Shown here: one piece after another, positions 1-6,074 of the stretch
Position numbering within the stretch: position 1 is the first letter of the stretch
Layout: each line of letters starts with the position of its first letter
Translations under genes and position numbers: made by a program
Notes under the pieces: model-generated
Databases searched by the model: none
What the model was told of the DNA's origin: nothing
Seen by the model: the letters and a program-made list of their open reading frames with translations, nothing else
DNA from: Polaromonas sp.
GTDB taxonomy: Bacteria; Pseudomonadota; Gammaproteobacteria; Burkholderiales; Burkholderiaceae_C
Assembly: GCA_013205645.1 (NCBI GenBank)
Contig: JABMMH010000415.1
Location: 1-9,855, forward strand
Length of the DNA stretch: 9,855 nucleotides
Reading direction: 5' to 3'

Positions 1-609
1 GATTTGGGCCGCAGTTACGAGGCGGTCATTCGCGTCAACAGCCAGTCGGGCAAGGGCGGTATTGCGTATCTGCTGGAGCATGAGTTTGGCCTTGAGTTGC
101 CTCGTCGCCTGCAGATTGAATTCAGCCAAGTGGTGCAGGGTGTCATGGACACCAGCGGCAAAGAACTCACGGCGCAAGACTTGTTCGCCTTGTTTCAGGC
201 GACCTACGGTGTGAAGACCGTGGTCGCCCCTGAGCGCTTGATGATCGAAGAAAGCACGCAGGCAGATGGCAAGGTTTTCAGCATCAAGGCCGACGTGCGT
301 TTGGGGGCCCATGTGCACGCGATTCAGGGCAGTGGCACCGGACCTATAGACGCTTTTGTGGCGGGGCTGATGGCGGCGACCGGGCAGGTGGTTCGCGTGC
401 TCGATTACCGCGAACACGCGATCGGATCGGGCGCGAGCGCGCAGGCCGTGGCTTACCTCGAATTGCGCATCAACGAGGAAACGCTTTTCGGTGTCGGCAT
501 GGATGGCAACATCGTCTCAGCCTCACTCAAAGCCATCGTCTCAGGGCTGCAACGAAGCCAAGCGGGACGCGGCGATTTGGCTCCTGTCAGCGCTACCATT
601 ACAAGTTGA
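1..609 (+). CDS. leuA: 2-isopropylmalate synthase, class II (C-terminal part, 5' truncated)
   Basis: This is the 3' end of a 2-isopropylmalate synthase, which condenses acetyl-CoA with 2-ketoisovalerate in the first committed step of leucine synthesis in the cytoplasm. Frame 1 is open from the first base, so the catalytic TIM barrel lies outside the window. The visible 202 residues begin with the SYEAVIRVNSQSGKGG linker, followed by LPRRLQIEFSQVVQ, a signature I associate with the long class II LeuA of actinobacteria and yeast. The C-terminal LeuA regulatory (leucine-binding) domain follows, with GSGTGPIDAF (about codons 110-119) and a terminal VSASLKAIVSGLQR helix. The gene ends in TGA, 46 bp before a class I leuA on the same strand, with no terminator visible between them, so co-transcription is plausible. 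Family assignment is strong. Whether the missing catalytic half is intact cannot be seen. Confidence 0.9.
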   Translation, partial: DLGRSYEAVIRVNSQSGKGGIAYLLEHEFGLELPRRLQIEFSQVVQGVMDTSGKELTAQDLFALFQATYGVKTVVAPERLMIEESTQADGKVFSIKADVRLGAHVHAIQGSGTGPIDAFVAGLMAATGQVVRVLDYREHAIGSGASAQAVAYLELRINEETLFGVGMDGNIVSASLKAIVSGLQRSQAGRGDLAPVSATITS

Positions 610-655
610 CGGATAGACGGATTGAATTAGCTCACTTGATTTCAGGAGACACGAC

Positions 656-2194
656 ATGACCGATAAATTGATTATTTTTGACACCACCCTGCGCGATGGC
701 GAACAGTCCCCGGGTGCGTCCATGACCCGCGACGAAAAGCTGCGGATTGCACGCCAGTTGGAGCGGCTGAAAGTCGATGTGATCGAAGCCGGTTTTGCTG
801 CCAGTTCTAATGGTGATTTTGACGCGGTGCAGGCCATAGCCAATGCGATCAAAGACTCAACCATCTGCTCCTTGGCGCGCGCCAACGACCGCGATATTTC
901 ACGCGCTGCCGAAGCCCTGAAAGGCGCGCGCTCAGCGCGCATCCACACCTTCATCGCCACCAGCGCGCTGCACATGGAGAAAAAACTCCGCATGACACCC
1001 GAGCAGGTGCTGGAGCAGGCCAAACTGTCCGTCCGCTTTGCCCGCAATTTGGTGGCCGATGTCGAGTTCAGCCCTGAAGACGGCTACCGCAGCGACATCG
1101 ATTACCTGTGCCGCGTGATCGAAGCCGTCATCAAGGAAGGCGCAACCACCATCAACGTGCCCGACACCGTGGGTTATGCGGTGCCCGAACTCTATGGCAA
1201 TTTCATCAAGACGCTGCGCGAGCGCGTGCCCAACAGCGACCAGGCGATCTGGTCGGTGCACTGCCACAACGATCTCGGCATGGCGGTGGCCAATTCGCTG
1301 GCCGGCGTGAAGATTGGCGGCGCGCGCCAAGTCGAGTGCACCATCAATGGCTTGGGCGAACGCGCCGGCAACTGCGCCCTTGAAGAAATCGTCATGGCCG
1401 TGAAAACCCGCCGTGATTACTTCAACCTCGACATGAACGTCGATGCCTTGCAGATCTTGGCGGCCAGTCGGATGGTCAGTCTGACAACCGGTTTTGTGGT
1501 TCAACCCAACAAAGCCGTGGTTGGTGCCAATGCCTTCGCCCATGCCTCTGGTATCCATCAAGATGGCATGCTCAAAGCCCGAGAGACCTACGAGATCATG
1601 CGCGCCGAAGATGTTGGCTGGACCGCCAGCAAGATGGTGCTGGGCAAGCTCAGCGGCCGCAACGCTTTCAAGCAGCGTTTGTTAGACCTCGGCGTGCAGA
1701 TGGAAAGCGAGACCGACATCAACAACGCCTTTGCAAAATTCAAAGAACTGGCCGATCGGAAAAGCGAGATTTTTGATGAAGATATCTTGGCGCTGGTGAG
1801 TGACGCCAGCGTCTTGCAGGAGCGCGAGCAATACGGCTTCGTCGCCTTGTCCCAGCACAGTGAAACCGGTGAGCGGCCACAAGCCAGCGTCACTTTCACC
1901 GTCAATGGCCAAGAGGTCAAAGGCAACTCAGACGGCAATGGCCCGGTCGACGCCTCACTCAAAGCCATCGAAACCCATGTCAAAAGCGGTGCCGAGATGG
2001 TCTTGTATTCGGTCAACGCGATCAGCGGATCGACCGAGAGTCAGGGCGAAGTCACCGTCCGTCTGCAAAGCAGCGGCCGCATCGTCAACGGCGTCGGCTC
2101 TGATCCGGACATTGTCGTGGCGTCCGCCAAAGCTTATCTGAGCGCCTTAAGCAAGTTGCACAGCAAAGCCGACAGGGTGCCCGCGCAAGGTTGA
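656..2194 (+). CDS. leuA: 2-isopropylmalate synthase, class I (LeuA)
   Basis: A complete 512-residue class I 2-isopropylmalate synthase, the entry enzyme of leucine biosynthesis. The HMGL-like TIM barrel starts at once with FDTTLRDGEQSPG (residues 8-20; R13 and metal-binding D14). It continues with VHCHNDLG (H202 and H204, metal ligands) and NGLGERAGN (231-239). HASGIHQDGML (296-306) marks the subdomain after the barrel. Residues of roughly 395-505 form the leucine-binding regulatory domain, with GNGPVDASLKAIE (428-439) and a terminal VASAKAYLSALSK helix. Length is normal for the family. The ATG at 656 is supported by AGGAGA at 644-649, six bases upstream. It lies 46 bp downstream of a class II LeuA, giving two unrelated-subclass isoenzymes in tandem; both keep a regulatory domain, so both are expected to be leucine-sensitive. 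No attenuator or leader peptide is visible between them. The function call is very secure. Confidence 0.97.
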   Translation: MTDKLIIFDTTLRDGEQSPGASMTRDEKLRIARQLERLKVDVIEAGFAASSNGDFDAVQAIANAIKDSTICSLARANDRDISRAAEALKGARSARIHTFIATSALHMEKKLRMTPEQVLEQAKLSVRFARNLVADVEFSPEDGYRSDIDYLCRVIEAVIKEGATTINVPDTVGYAVPELYGNFIKTLRERVPNSDQAIWSVHCHNDLGMAVANSLAGVKIGGARQVECTINGLGERAGNCALEEIVMAVKTRRDYFNLDMNVDALQILAASRMVSLTTGFVVQPNKAVVGANAFAHASGIHQDGMLKARETYEIMRAEDVGWTASKMVLGKLSGRNAFKQRLLDLGVQMESETDINNAFAKFKELADRKSEIFDEDILALVSDASVLQEREQYGFVALSQHSETGERPQASVTFTVNGQEVKGNSDGNGPVDASLKAIETHVKSGAEMVLYSVNAISGSTESQGEVTVRLQSSGRIVNGVGSDPDIVVASAKAYLSALSKLHSKADRVPAQG

Positions 2195-2340
2195 CGTTCG
2201 CGTAAGTTACAGTTTTGGGCTGTAAAAAGTGTGAAAAATGGCTTACATTGAGCCGATTGACCTCGTGCAGTGAAAACTCGCTTGTCGATTTGGTGTCAGG
2301 TCCATTTTTTACATGAATAAACGCGCGCAAGTTTTTGATA

Positions 2341-2369
2341 TTGCATGATTTTTTGTATTTGGATACACT
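2341..2369 (+). promoter_or_regulatory. candidate sigma70 promoter for pbpG
   Basis: A TTGCAT hexamer (2341-2346) and a TACACT hexamer (2364-2369) are separated by 17 bases. They sit inside the AT-rich 233-bp gap between leuA and pbpG. The predicted transcript would start near 2376, giving a leader of about 50 bases that contains an imperfect palindrome (GCAAA at 2382-2386, TTTGC at 2394-2398). The rest of the gap shows a 6-bp inverted repeat, TTACAG/CTGTAA (2207-2225), and a T-run at 2305-2310, but no convincing leuA terminator. The call rests on spacing and partial consensus only. Confidence 0.4.
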
Positions 2370-2427
2370 CGTGCACTGCCCGCAAATTGTAATTTTGCAT
2401 TCCCATACCCAAGAAGACCACACGCCC

Positions 2428-3477
2428 ATGCCTAAAACAACTCTTCAGCGCATTGTCCAATTGCTTGGTTTTTGTGTTTTAGGGCTGTCCTTCAGCTTAC
2501 CGGCGGCTCACGCAGCGCCAGATGGCGAGCGCAAAGTCTCTAAAAAAACGCGTGTGGCCAAGGTCGTCAAAGCCAGCTCGACGCGTCAACAAGCCAAAGC
2601 TCGAAGCTCAAAGACCGCGGTCGTGCGCAACGTCACGCCGGCCAGATTGTCTTTCGGGCAAATGGCTGGTTTGCACAACGCAGCCGATCCCTTGTCACTC
2701 AAATCCAGCGTGGCGCTTGTCATCGACCAAGACACCCAAGAGGTTTTGTTCAGCAAAAATGACCACGCCGTCCTGCCCATTGCATCCCTGACCAAGATCA
2801 TGACGGGCGTCATCATCAGCAGCGCTAATTTGCCGATGGATGAAGTTGTGACCGTCACGCAAGACGATGTGGACACTGAAAAAAACAGCAGTTCCCGTCT
2901 GCGTGTCGGAACCTCACTGACACGTGGTGAGTTGCTGCATCTGGCCTTGATGTCGAGTGAAAATCGGGCAGCCCATGCGCTTGGCAGAACTTACCCCGGC
3001 GGACTTCAAACTTTTGTTGGCTTGATGAACGCCAAGGCCAAGATGCTCGGCATGAAGGACACCCGTTATGTTGAACCAACCGGTTTGTCCAGCCTGAATC
3101 AGTCGAGTGCCCAAGATCTGGCCACCCTCGTCAACGCGGCCTATGCTGATCCGGTGTTGCGTGAACTCACGACATCTTCAGGCTATCAAGTCGCGGTGGG
3201 TCGGCAAACTTTGCAATACAACAACACCAATCGTTTGGTGAAAAGCCCGAACTGGGACATTGGCTTGCAGAAGACCGGCTACATCTCAGAGGCCGGCCAA
3301 TGTCTTGTCATGCAGACGAAAATCGCTGGCCGCAAACTGATCATGGTGTTTCTTGATTCGGCAGGCAAGTACAGCCGTTTAGCCGATGCTGAGCGCGTTC
3401 GGCGCTGGGTTGAGTCTGGCCCGGTCGCCATTCCGAAGCTGAAAATTGCTGAGGCGATCAGCCGGATTGACGGCTGA
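2428..3477 (+). CDS. pbpG: D-alanyl-D-alanine endopeptidase (PBP7-type, peptidase S11)
   Basis: A 349-residue periplasmic penicillin-binding protein of the PbpG/PBP7 type, which cleaves D-Ala-meso-DAP cross-links in peptidoglycan. Residues 1-29 are a clear signal peptide (basic start, hydrophobic core, cleavage after AHA). Residues 31-73 form a strongly basic linker with 13 Lys/Arg and only two acidic residues. The serine-peptidase domain follows with all three motifs: S120-L-T-K123 (nucleophile and general base), S177-E-N179, and K282-T-G284. The reading frame is open upstream to a TTG at 2335, but I chose the ATG at 2428 because the signal peptide starts there. The ribosome site is weak (AAGAAG at 2411-2416). 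The gene has its own candidate promoter and converges on the IclR gene with 13 bp between stops. DacA-type carboxypeptidases are an alternative, but length and the KTGYISEAG context favour PbpG. Confidence 0.92.
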   Translation: MPKTTLQRIVQLLGFCVLGLSFSLPAAHAAPDGERKVSKKTRVAKVVKASSTRQQAKARSSKTAVVRNVTPARLSFGQMAGLHNAADPLSLKSSVALVIDQDTQEVLFSKNDHAVLPIASLTKIMTGVIISSANLPMDEVVTVTQDDVDTEKNSSSRLRVGTSLTRGELLHLALMSSENRAAHALGRTYPGGLQTFVGLMNAKAKMLGMKDTRYVEPTGLSSLNQSSAQDLATLVNAAYADPVLRELTTSSGYQVAVGRQTLQYNNTNRLVKSPNWDIGLQKTGYISEAGQCLVMQTKIAGRKLIMVFLDSAGKYSRLADAERVRRWVESGPVAIPKLKIAEAISRIDG

Positions 3478-3478
3478 T
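3457..3478 (+). terminator. candidate hairpin at the pbpG 3' end (possibly bidirectional)
   Basis: A perfect 8-bp inverted repeat, ATCAGCCG and CGGCTGAT, flanks the 6-base loop GATTGA and includes the pbpG stop codon. It lies 12 bp beyond the end of the convergent IclR gene, so it could end transcription or protect mRNA ends for both genes. No T-tract follows on either strand, so it is not a canonical intrinsic terminator. Confidence 0.35.
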
Positions 3479-3490
3479 TCAGTGACCAGT

Positions 3491-4282
3491 TCAAAGGTCT
3501 TTGGGCTCTTTGCTGCATCCCAAGGCGACTGAAATTTCATGCGCCGTGGCTTGGAGTTTTGGCAGCCAACTTTCATCCAGTCGATCGGCTGGCGCTGAAA
3601 TAGAGAGTCCGGCGATCAGCTTGTTCTGATCGTCGTAGATGCCCGCTGCCATGCAGCGCACACCCAGCTCCAATTCTTCATTGTCCCTGGCGATTCCATA
3701 TTGGCGCGCCTTGGACAATTCGCGCTCAAGGTTAACCAGTTGCGTGATGCTGTTGCGGGTGTGGCCGGGCAAACCTGTTCGCGTGGCGTAACTGCGCAGA
3801 CGTTGCGGATCATCAAACGCCAAAAACAGCTTGCCAACCGACGTCAGATGCAAGGGCGCGTGGCCGCCGATAGCGCGCACAACCTGCATGCCAGAGCGCT
3901 CGCTGTAAGCCCGTTCAACGTACACAATTTCATCGCCTTGGCGCATGCTCAGGTTGACGGGTTGCTGTGTTAGCTTGTGAAGATCTCGCATGGGTATGAG
4001 CGCTGCATCACGCACGCTGAGTCGGGCTTTGACCAAGTTGCCCAACTCAAGCAAGCGCATACCGAGTCGGTAACTTCCTGCGGCCGGCCGCTCAACGAAG
4101 CGGCCAGTGGCCAGGTCGTTCAGAATTCGATGCGCAGTGGAGGGGTGCAGGCCGGACTTTTCGCTGATTTCTTTGAGGGAAACTGCCTCCTCCCGCGCAG
4201 CGAGAATCTCCAGCAAAGTGAACATCCGTCCAATCACTTGAACCGTGGGGGTGGTTTGCGCGCTTGTGTCGGTGTGTTTCAT
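3491..4282 (-). CDS. IclR-family transcriptional regulator
   Basis: A 263-residue cytoplasmic DNA-binding regulator of the IclR family. Residues 13-75 form the winged helix-turn-helix domain, with the HTH proper at about 36-55 (SLKEISEKSGLHPSTAHRIL), then the wing and YRLGMRLLELG linker helix (71-81). Residues of about 90-255 are the IclR effector-binding domain, including HLTSVGKLFLAF (145-156) and the ELGVRCMAAGIYD segment (205-217). Length is typical. The ATG at 4282 has AAGG at 4290-4293 on the minus strand, seven bases upstream. It lies 50 bp downstream of bpt in the same direction and converges on pbpG. The ligand and target genes cannot be read from the sequence: no catabolic operon is adjacent, and its neighbours are protein-degradation genes. 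A palindrome just upstream of its start suggests autoregulation. Confidence 0.92.
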   Translation of the reverse strand: MKHTDTSAQTTPTVQVIGRMFTLLEILAAREEAVSLKEISEKSGLHPSTAHRILNDLATGRFVERPAAGSYRLGMRLLELGNLVKARLSVRDAALIPMRDLHKLTQQPVNLSMRQGDEIVYVERAYSERSGMQVVRAIGGHAPLHLTSVGKLFLAFDDPQRLRSYATRTGLPGHTRNSITQLVNLERELSKARQYGIARDNEELELGVRCMAAGIYDDQNKLIAGLSISAPADRLDESWLPKLQATAHEISVALGCSKEPKDL

Positions 4283-4300
4283 GTGGCAGCCTTTTGCTGC

Positions 4301-4327
4301 ATTTTACTTTGTGAAATTTGAATTCAC
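4301..4327 (-). promoter_or_regulatory. candidate promoter and operator of the IclR-family gene
   Basis: On the minus strand a TAAAAT hexamer (complement of 4301-4306) resembles a sigma70 -10 element, but no good -35 is present. Immediately upstream, where a -35 would lie, is the inverted repeat GTGAA-N7-TTCAC (4311-4327). IclR-family proteins commonly bind short palindromes in their own promoters, so an autoregulatory operator is a reasonable inference. If transcription starts here the leader would be only about 12 bases, which is tight; the gene could equally be read through from aat-bpt. Confidence 0.35.
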
Positions 4328-4332
4328 GGCCA

Positions 4333-5073
4333 TCATTCTGTTGACCTCGCCCACTGGCCCTTGATGCGTACTTCATGTGGCTTGAAGCGCGCCTTGTAAT
4401 TCATCTTGGGACTCTGCTCTATCCAGTAGCCGAGGTACACATACGGCAAGTTCAGCAGGCGCGCTTGTTCAATCTGCCAGAGCACGCCATAGTTGCCGTA
4501 AGCCGCTTTAGCGTCCGGTTCATAGAAGGTATAAACCGCCGAGATGCCGTCGTCGAGCAGGTCCAGAATTGAGACCATTTTGAGTGGGCCGACTTCACCG
4601 TCTGGTGCTGGCTCTCTGAATTCCACCAAACGCGAATGAACCCGGCTTTGCAGCAAAAACTGGGTGTACTGGTCGACGCTGTCTTGGTCCATGCCGCCAC
4701 CGGCATGCCGGCTATTTTGATAACGCAGGTACAGGGCGTAATGCTCAGATGTGAAGTTCAAATTGAGGATCTTGGCCTGCAGATCTTGATGGCGTTCCCA
4801 GGCCCGTCGCAGGCTGCGGTCGGGTTTGAATTCATGGGTGAGCACCCGCAACGGCACACAGGCTTGGCAGCCCTCGCAATACGGTCGGTACGTGAACAAG
4901 CCACTACGGCGAAACCCGTTGGCGACCAACTGCGAGTAAGCCTCGCTATGAATCAGGTGGCTTGGCGTGGCCACTTGGGAGCGGGCTTGGCGCTCCGGCA
5001 AGTAGCTGCAAGGGTAGGGCGCCGTGGCATAAAACTGCAGAGTTTGCGGCGGCAGGTCTTGGAGATTGGTCAC
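4333..5073 (-). CDS. bpt: aspartate/glutamate leucyltransferase (ATE1-like Bpt)
   Basis: A 246-residue aminoacyl-tRNA-protein transferase of the bacterial Bpt (ATE1-related) family. It transfers leucine from Leu-tRNA to proteins with N-terminal Asp or Glu, making them ClpS/ClpAP substrates. The N-terminal ATE domain (about 12-90) opens with TLQFYATAPYPCSYLP (11-26) and holds C22 and the cluster C66-x2-C69-x2-C72 (YCEGCQACVPLR). The C-terminal GNAT-like domain (about 105-235) contains YQNSRH (118-123), AVYTFYEP (179-186) and YVYLGYWIEQSPKMNYK (211-227). Length matches the family. The start is GTG at 5073: homologues begin at this point and no ATG is in frame nearby. No clear Shine-Dalgarno is visible, so translation may depend on coupling to aat, whose stop is 26 bp upstream. 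Older annotations call such proteins arginyltransferases. Confidence 0.94.
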   Translation of the reverse strand: MTNLQDLPPQTLQFYATAPYPCSYLPERQARSQVATPSHLIHSEAYSQLVANGFRRSGLFTYRPYCEGCQACVPLRVLTHEFKPDRSLRRAWERHQDLQAKILNLNFTSEHYALYLRYQNSRHAGGGMDQDSVDQYTQFLLQSRVHSRLVEFREPAPDGEVGPLKMVSILDLLDDGISAVYTFYEPDAKAAYGNYGVLWQIEQARLLNLPYVYLGYWIEQSPKMNYKARFKPHEVRIKGQWARSTE

Positions 5074-5099
5074 GTACAGCAGTGGGTTAGGGGCGTGGG

Positions 5100-5855
5100 T
5101 TAGGTGCGAACTGACAAAACTTCATCCCAATAATGCCTCTTGAAAACCCACGCGGGTGTTGCTTTATCGGTTTGTTGGCAGACATGCTCGGCGAACGATT
5201 CACGGGTGATTTCACGGGCGCCAAATGAGGACAGATGCTGCGTATTTTGCTGGCAATCGATCATGTGGATGTCCTTGGTTTTGCAAAAAGCCACCAAGGC
5301 CGACAGTGCGATTTTGGAGGCATCGGTTTGACGAGAGAACATGGATTCACCAAACACCATACCGCCCAGATTGACGCCATAGAGTCCACCGACCAATTCC
5401 CCGTTGACCCAAGTTTCAACACTGTGGGCATGGCCGGCTTTGTGTAAATCGCGGTAGGCGGCGATCATGTCCGGTACGATCCAAGTGCCAGCTTGGCCGT
5501 CACGCGGGGCGCTGGCACAGGCGGCAATCACTTGATCGAAGGCGGTGTCAAATGTTACAGCGCAAGTGGGGGTGTCTAGAAAACGCTGCAGCGTTTTCTT
5601 CAGCGATCGGTGCAGTTTGAAGTCACGGGTGCGAAGCACCATGCGCGGGTCTGGGCTCCACCACAAAATCGGCTGACCCAAGCTGAACCATGGAAAGATG
5701 CCCGCGCTGTAGGCCCGTACCAAGCTGTTGACGTCCAGCGCGCCACCGGCGGCAAGCAAGCCGGGTGCTGCTTCTCCTGCGCCCCAGGCGCTGTATAGCG
5801 CGGGAAACTCTTCACCCGCCATCAGCCACGGAACAGGTCTTGGTGATCGGTTCAT
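5100..5855 (-). CDS. aat: leucyl/phenylalanyl-tRNA-protein transferase
   Basis: A 251-residue Aat, the cytoplasmic enzyme that moves Leu or Phe from aminoacyl-tRNA onto proteins with N-terminal Lys or Arg, marking them for ClpS/ClpAP degradation. Visible motifs are GIFPWF (52-57), the WWSPDPR signature (65-71), GTWI (123-126), HSVETW (144-149), GGLYG (156-160), GESMFS (169-174) and MIDCQ (198-202). E170, D200 and Q202 correspond to E156, D186 and Q188 of the E. coli enzyme with a constant offset of 14. The N-terminus is a little longer than in E. coli. The ATG at 5855 lacks a strong ribosome site, so the exact start is slightly uncertain. It is first in a minus-strand cluster with bpt and the IclR gene; pairing the two transferases covers basic and acidic primary or secondary N-degrons. 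Confidence 0.97.
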   Translation of the reverse strand: MNRSPRPVPWLMAGEEFPALYSAWGAGEAAPGLLAAGGALDVNSLVRAYSAGIFPWFSLGQPILWWSPDPRMVLRTRDFKLHRSLKKTLQRFLDTPTCAVTFDTAFDQVIAACASAPRDGQAGTWIVPDMIAAYRDLHKAGHAHSVETWVNGELVGGLYGVNLGGMVFGESMFSRQTDASKIALSALVAFCKTKDIHMIDCQQNTQHLSSFGAREITRESFAEHVCQQTDKATPAWVFKRHYWDEVLSVRT

Positions 5856-5872
5856 GAGGGTGTTTTAACAGA

Positions 5873-5902
5873 CTTGTAACGGCATCGATGCGGGCGAGAC
5901 AA
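5873..5902 (-). promoter_or_regulatory. weak candidate promoter for aat
   Basis: On the minus strand TTGTCT (complement of 5897-5902) and TACAAG (complement of 5873-5878) are spaced by 18 bases, each matching the sigma70 consensus at four of six positions. The start would fall about 10 bases further on, close to the aat ATG. The spacer contains the perfect 10-bp palindrome GCATCGATGC (5882-5891), which could be an operator. Confidence 0.25.
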
Positions 5903-5910
5903 TTCGTTAC
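5876..5910. repeat. nested inverted repeats upstream of aat
   Basis: A 6-bp inverted repeat, GTAACG (5876-5881) and CGTTAC (5905-5910), encloses the perfect palindrome GCATCGATGC (5882-5891). CTTGTA also appears twice in direct orientation, at 5873-5878 and 5911-5916, overlapping or touching the outer arms. The element lies in the 219-bp space between divergent aat and the RcnB-like gene. The symmetry is directly visible; any regulatory role is inference. Confidence 0.4.
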
Positions 5911-5959
5911 CTTGTACTAAAGAGCAGCTTTGAGCCACACCGCTAGAATTAAATTGAAT

Positions 5960-6046
5960 ACTGAGTTCTTAATGATTTTTAGGTGACCGCTAACAGTGAG
6001 AGCTCTTTGATCGAGCCCAAGCCGTTAACCAACACTAGGACTCAGT
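5960..6046 (+). repeat. long-range inverted repeat in the leader of the RcnB-like gene
   Basis: ACTGAGT (5960-5966) and its exact reverse complement ACTCAGT (6040-6046) bracket about 73 bases upstream of the RcnB-like start. If transcription begins near the TAGAAT (5944-5949), a good -10 match without a recognisable -35, these arms could pair in the mRNA and present the ribosome site just after the closing stem. I recognise no known riboswitch fold. Confidence 0.25.
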
Positions 6047-6064
6047 GCTTCATCAGCTATCAAT

Positions 6065-6069
6065 GAGGA
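6065..6069 (+). promoter_or_regulatory. ribosome binding site that fixes the RcnB-like start
   Basis: GAGGA lies five bases before the ATG at 6075. Two other in-frame starts, GTG at 6045 and ATG at 6063, lack a Shine-Dalgarno, and this site would lie inside the coding region if they were used. This makes 6075 the preferred start. Confidence 0.65.
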
Positions 6070-6074
6070 AAATT

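Noticed and set aside
932..1561. 209-codon open frame on the minus strand opposite leuA
   Set aside because: It is antisense to conserved LeuA coding sequence, with shadow-like composition and no recognised motif.
1648..2086. Two CAGCGGCCGCA repeats within leuA
   Set aside because: They encode unrelated codons in conserved coding sequence and are explained by GC-rich codon use.
2313..2348. Short 11-codon frame (MNKRAQVFDIA) as a leader peptide upstream of pbpG
   Set aside because: It lacks a ribosome site at proper spacing and lies upstream of or over the predicted promoter.
2335..2427. N-terminal extension of PbpG from an upstream TTG
   Set aside because: It would place about 31 residues before a clear signal peptide, and the predicted promoter overlaps it.
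4286..4300. GCAGC-AAAAG-GCTGC hairpin holding the IclR ribosome site as a translational switch
   Set aside because: The 5-bp stem is weak, and if the nearest -10 candidate is used the 5' arm would not be transcribed.
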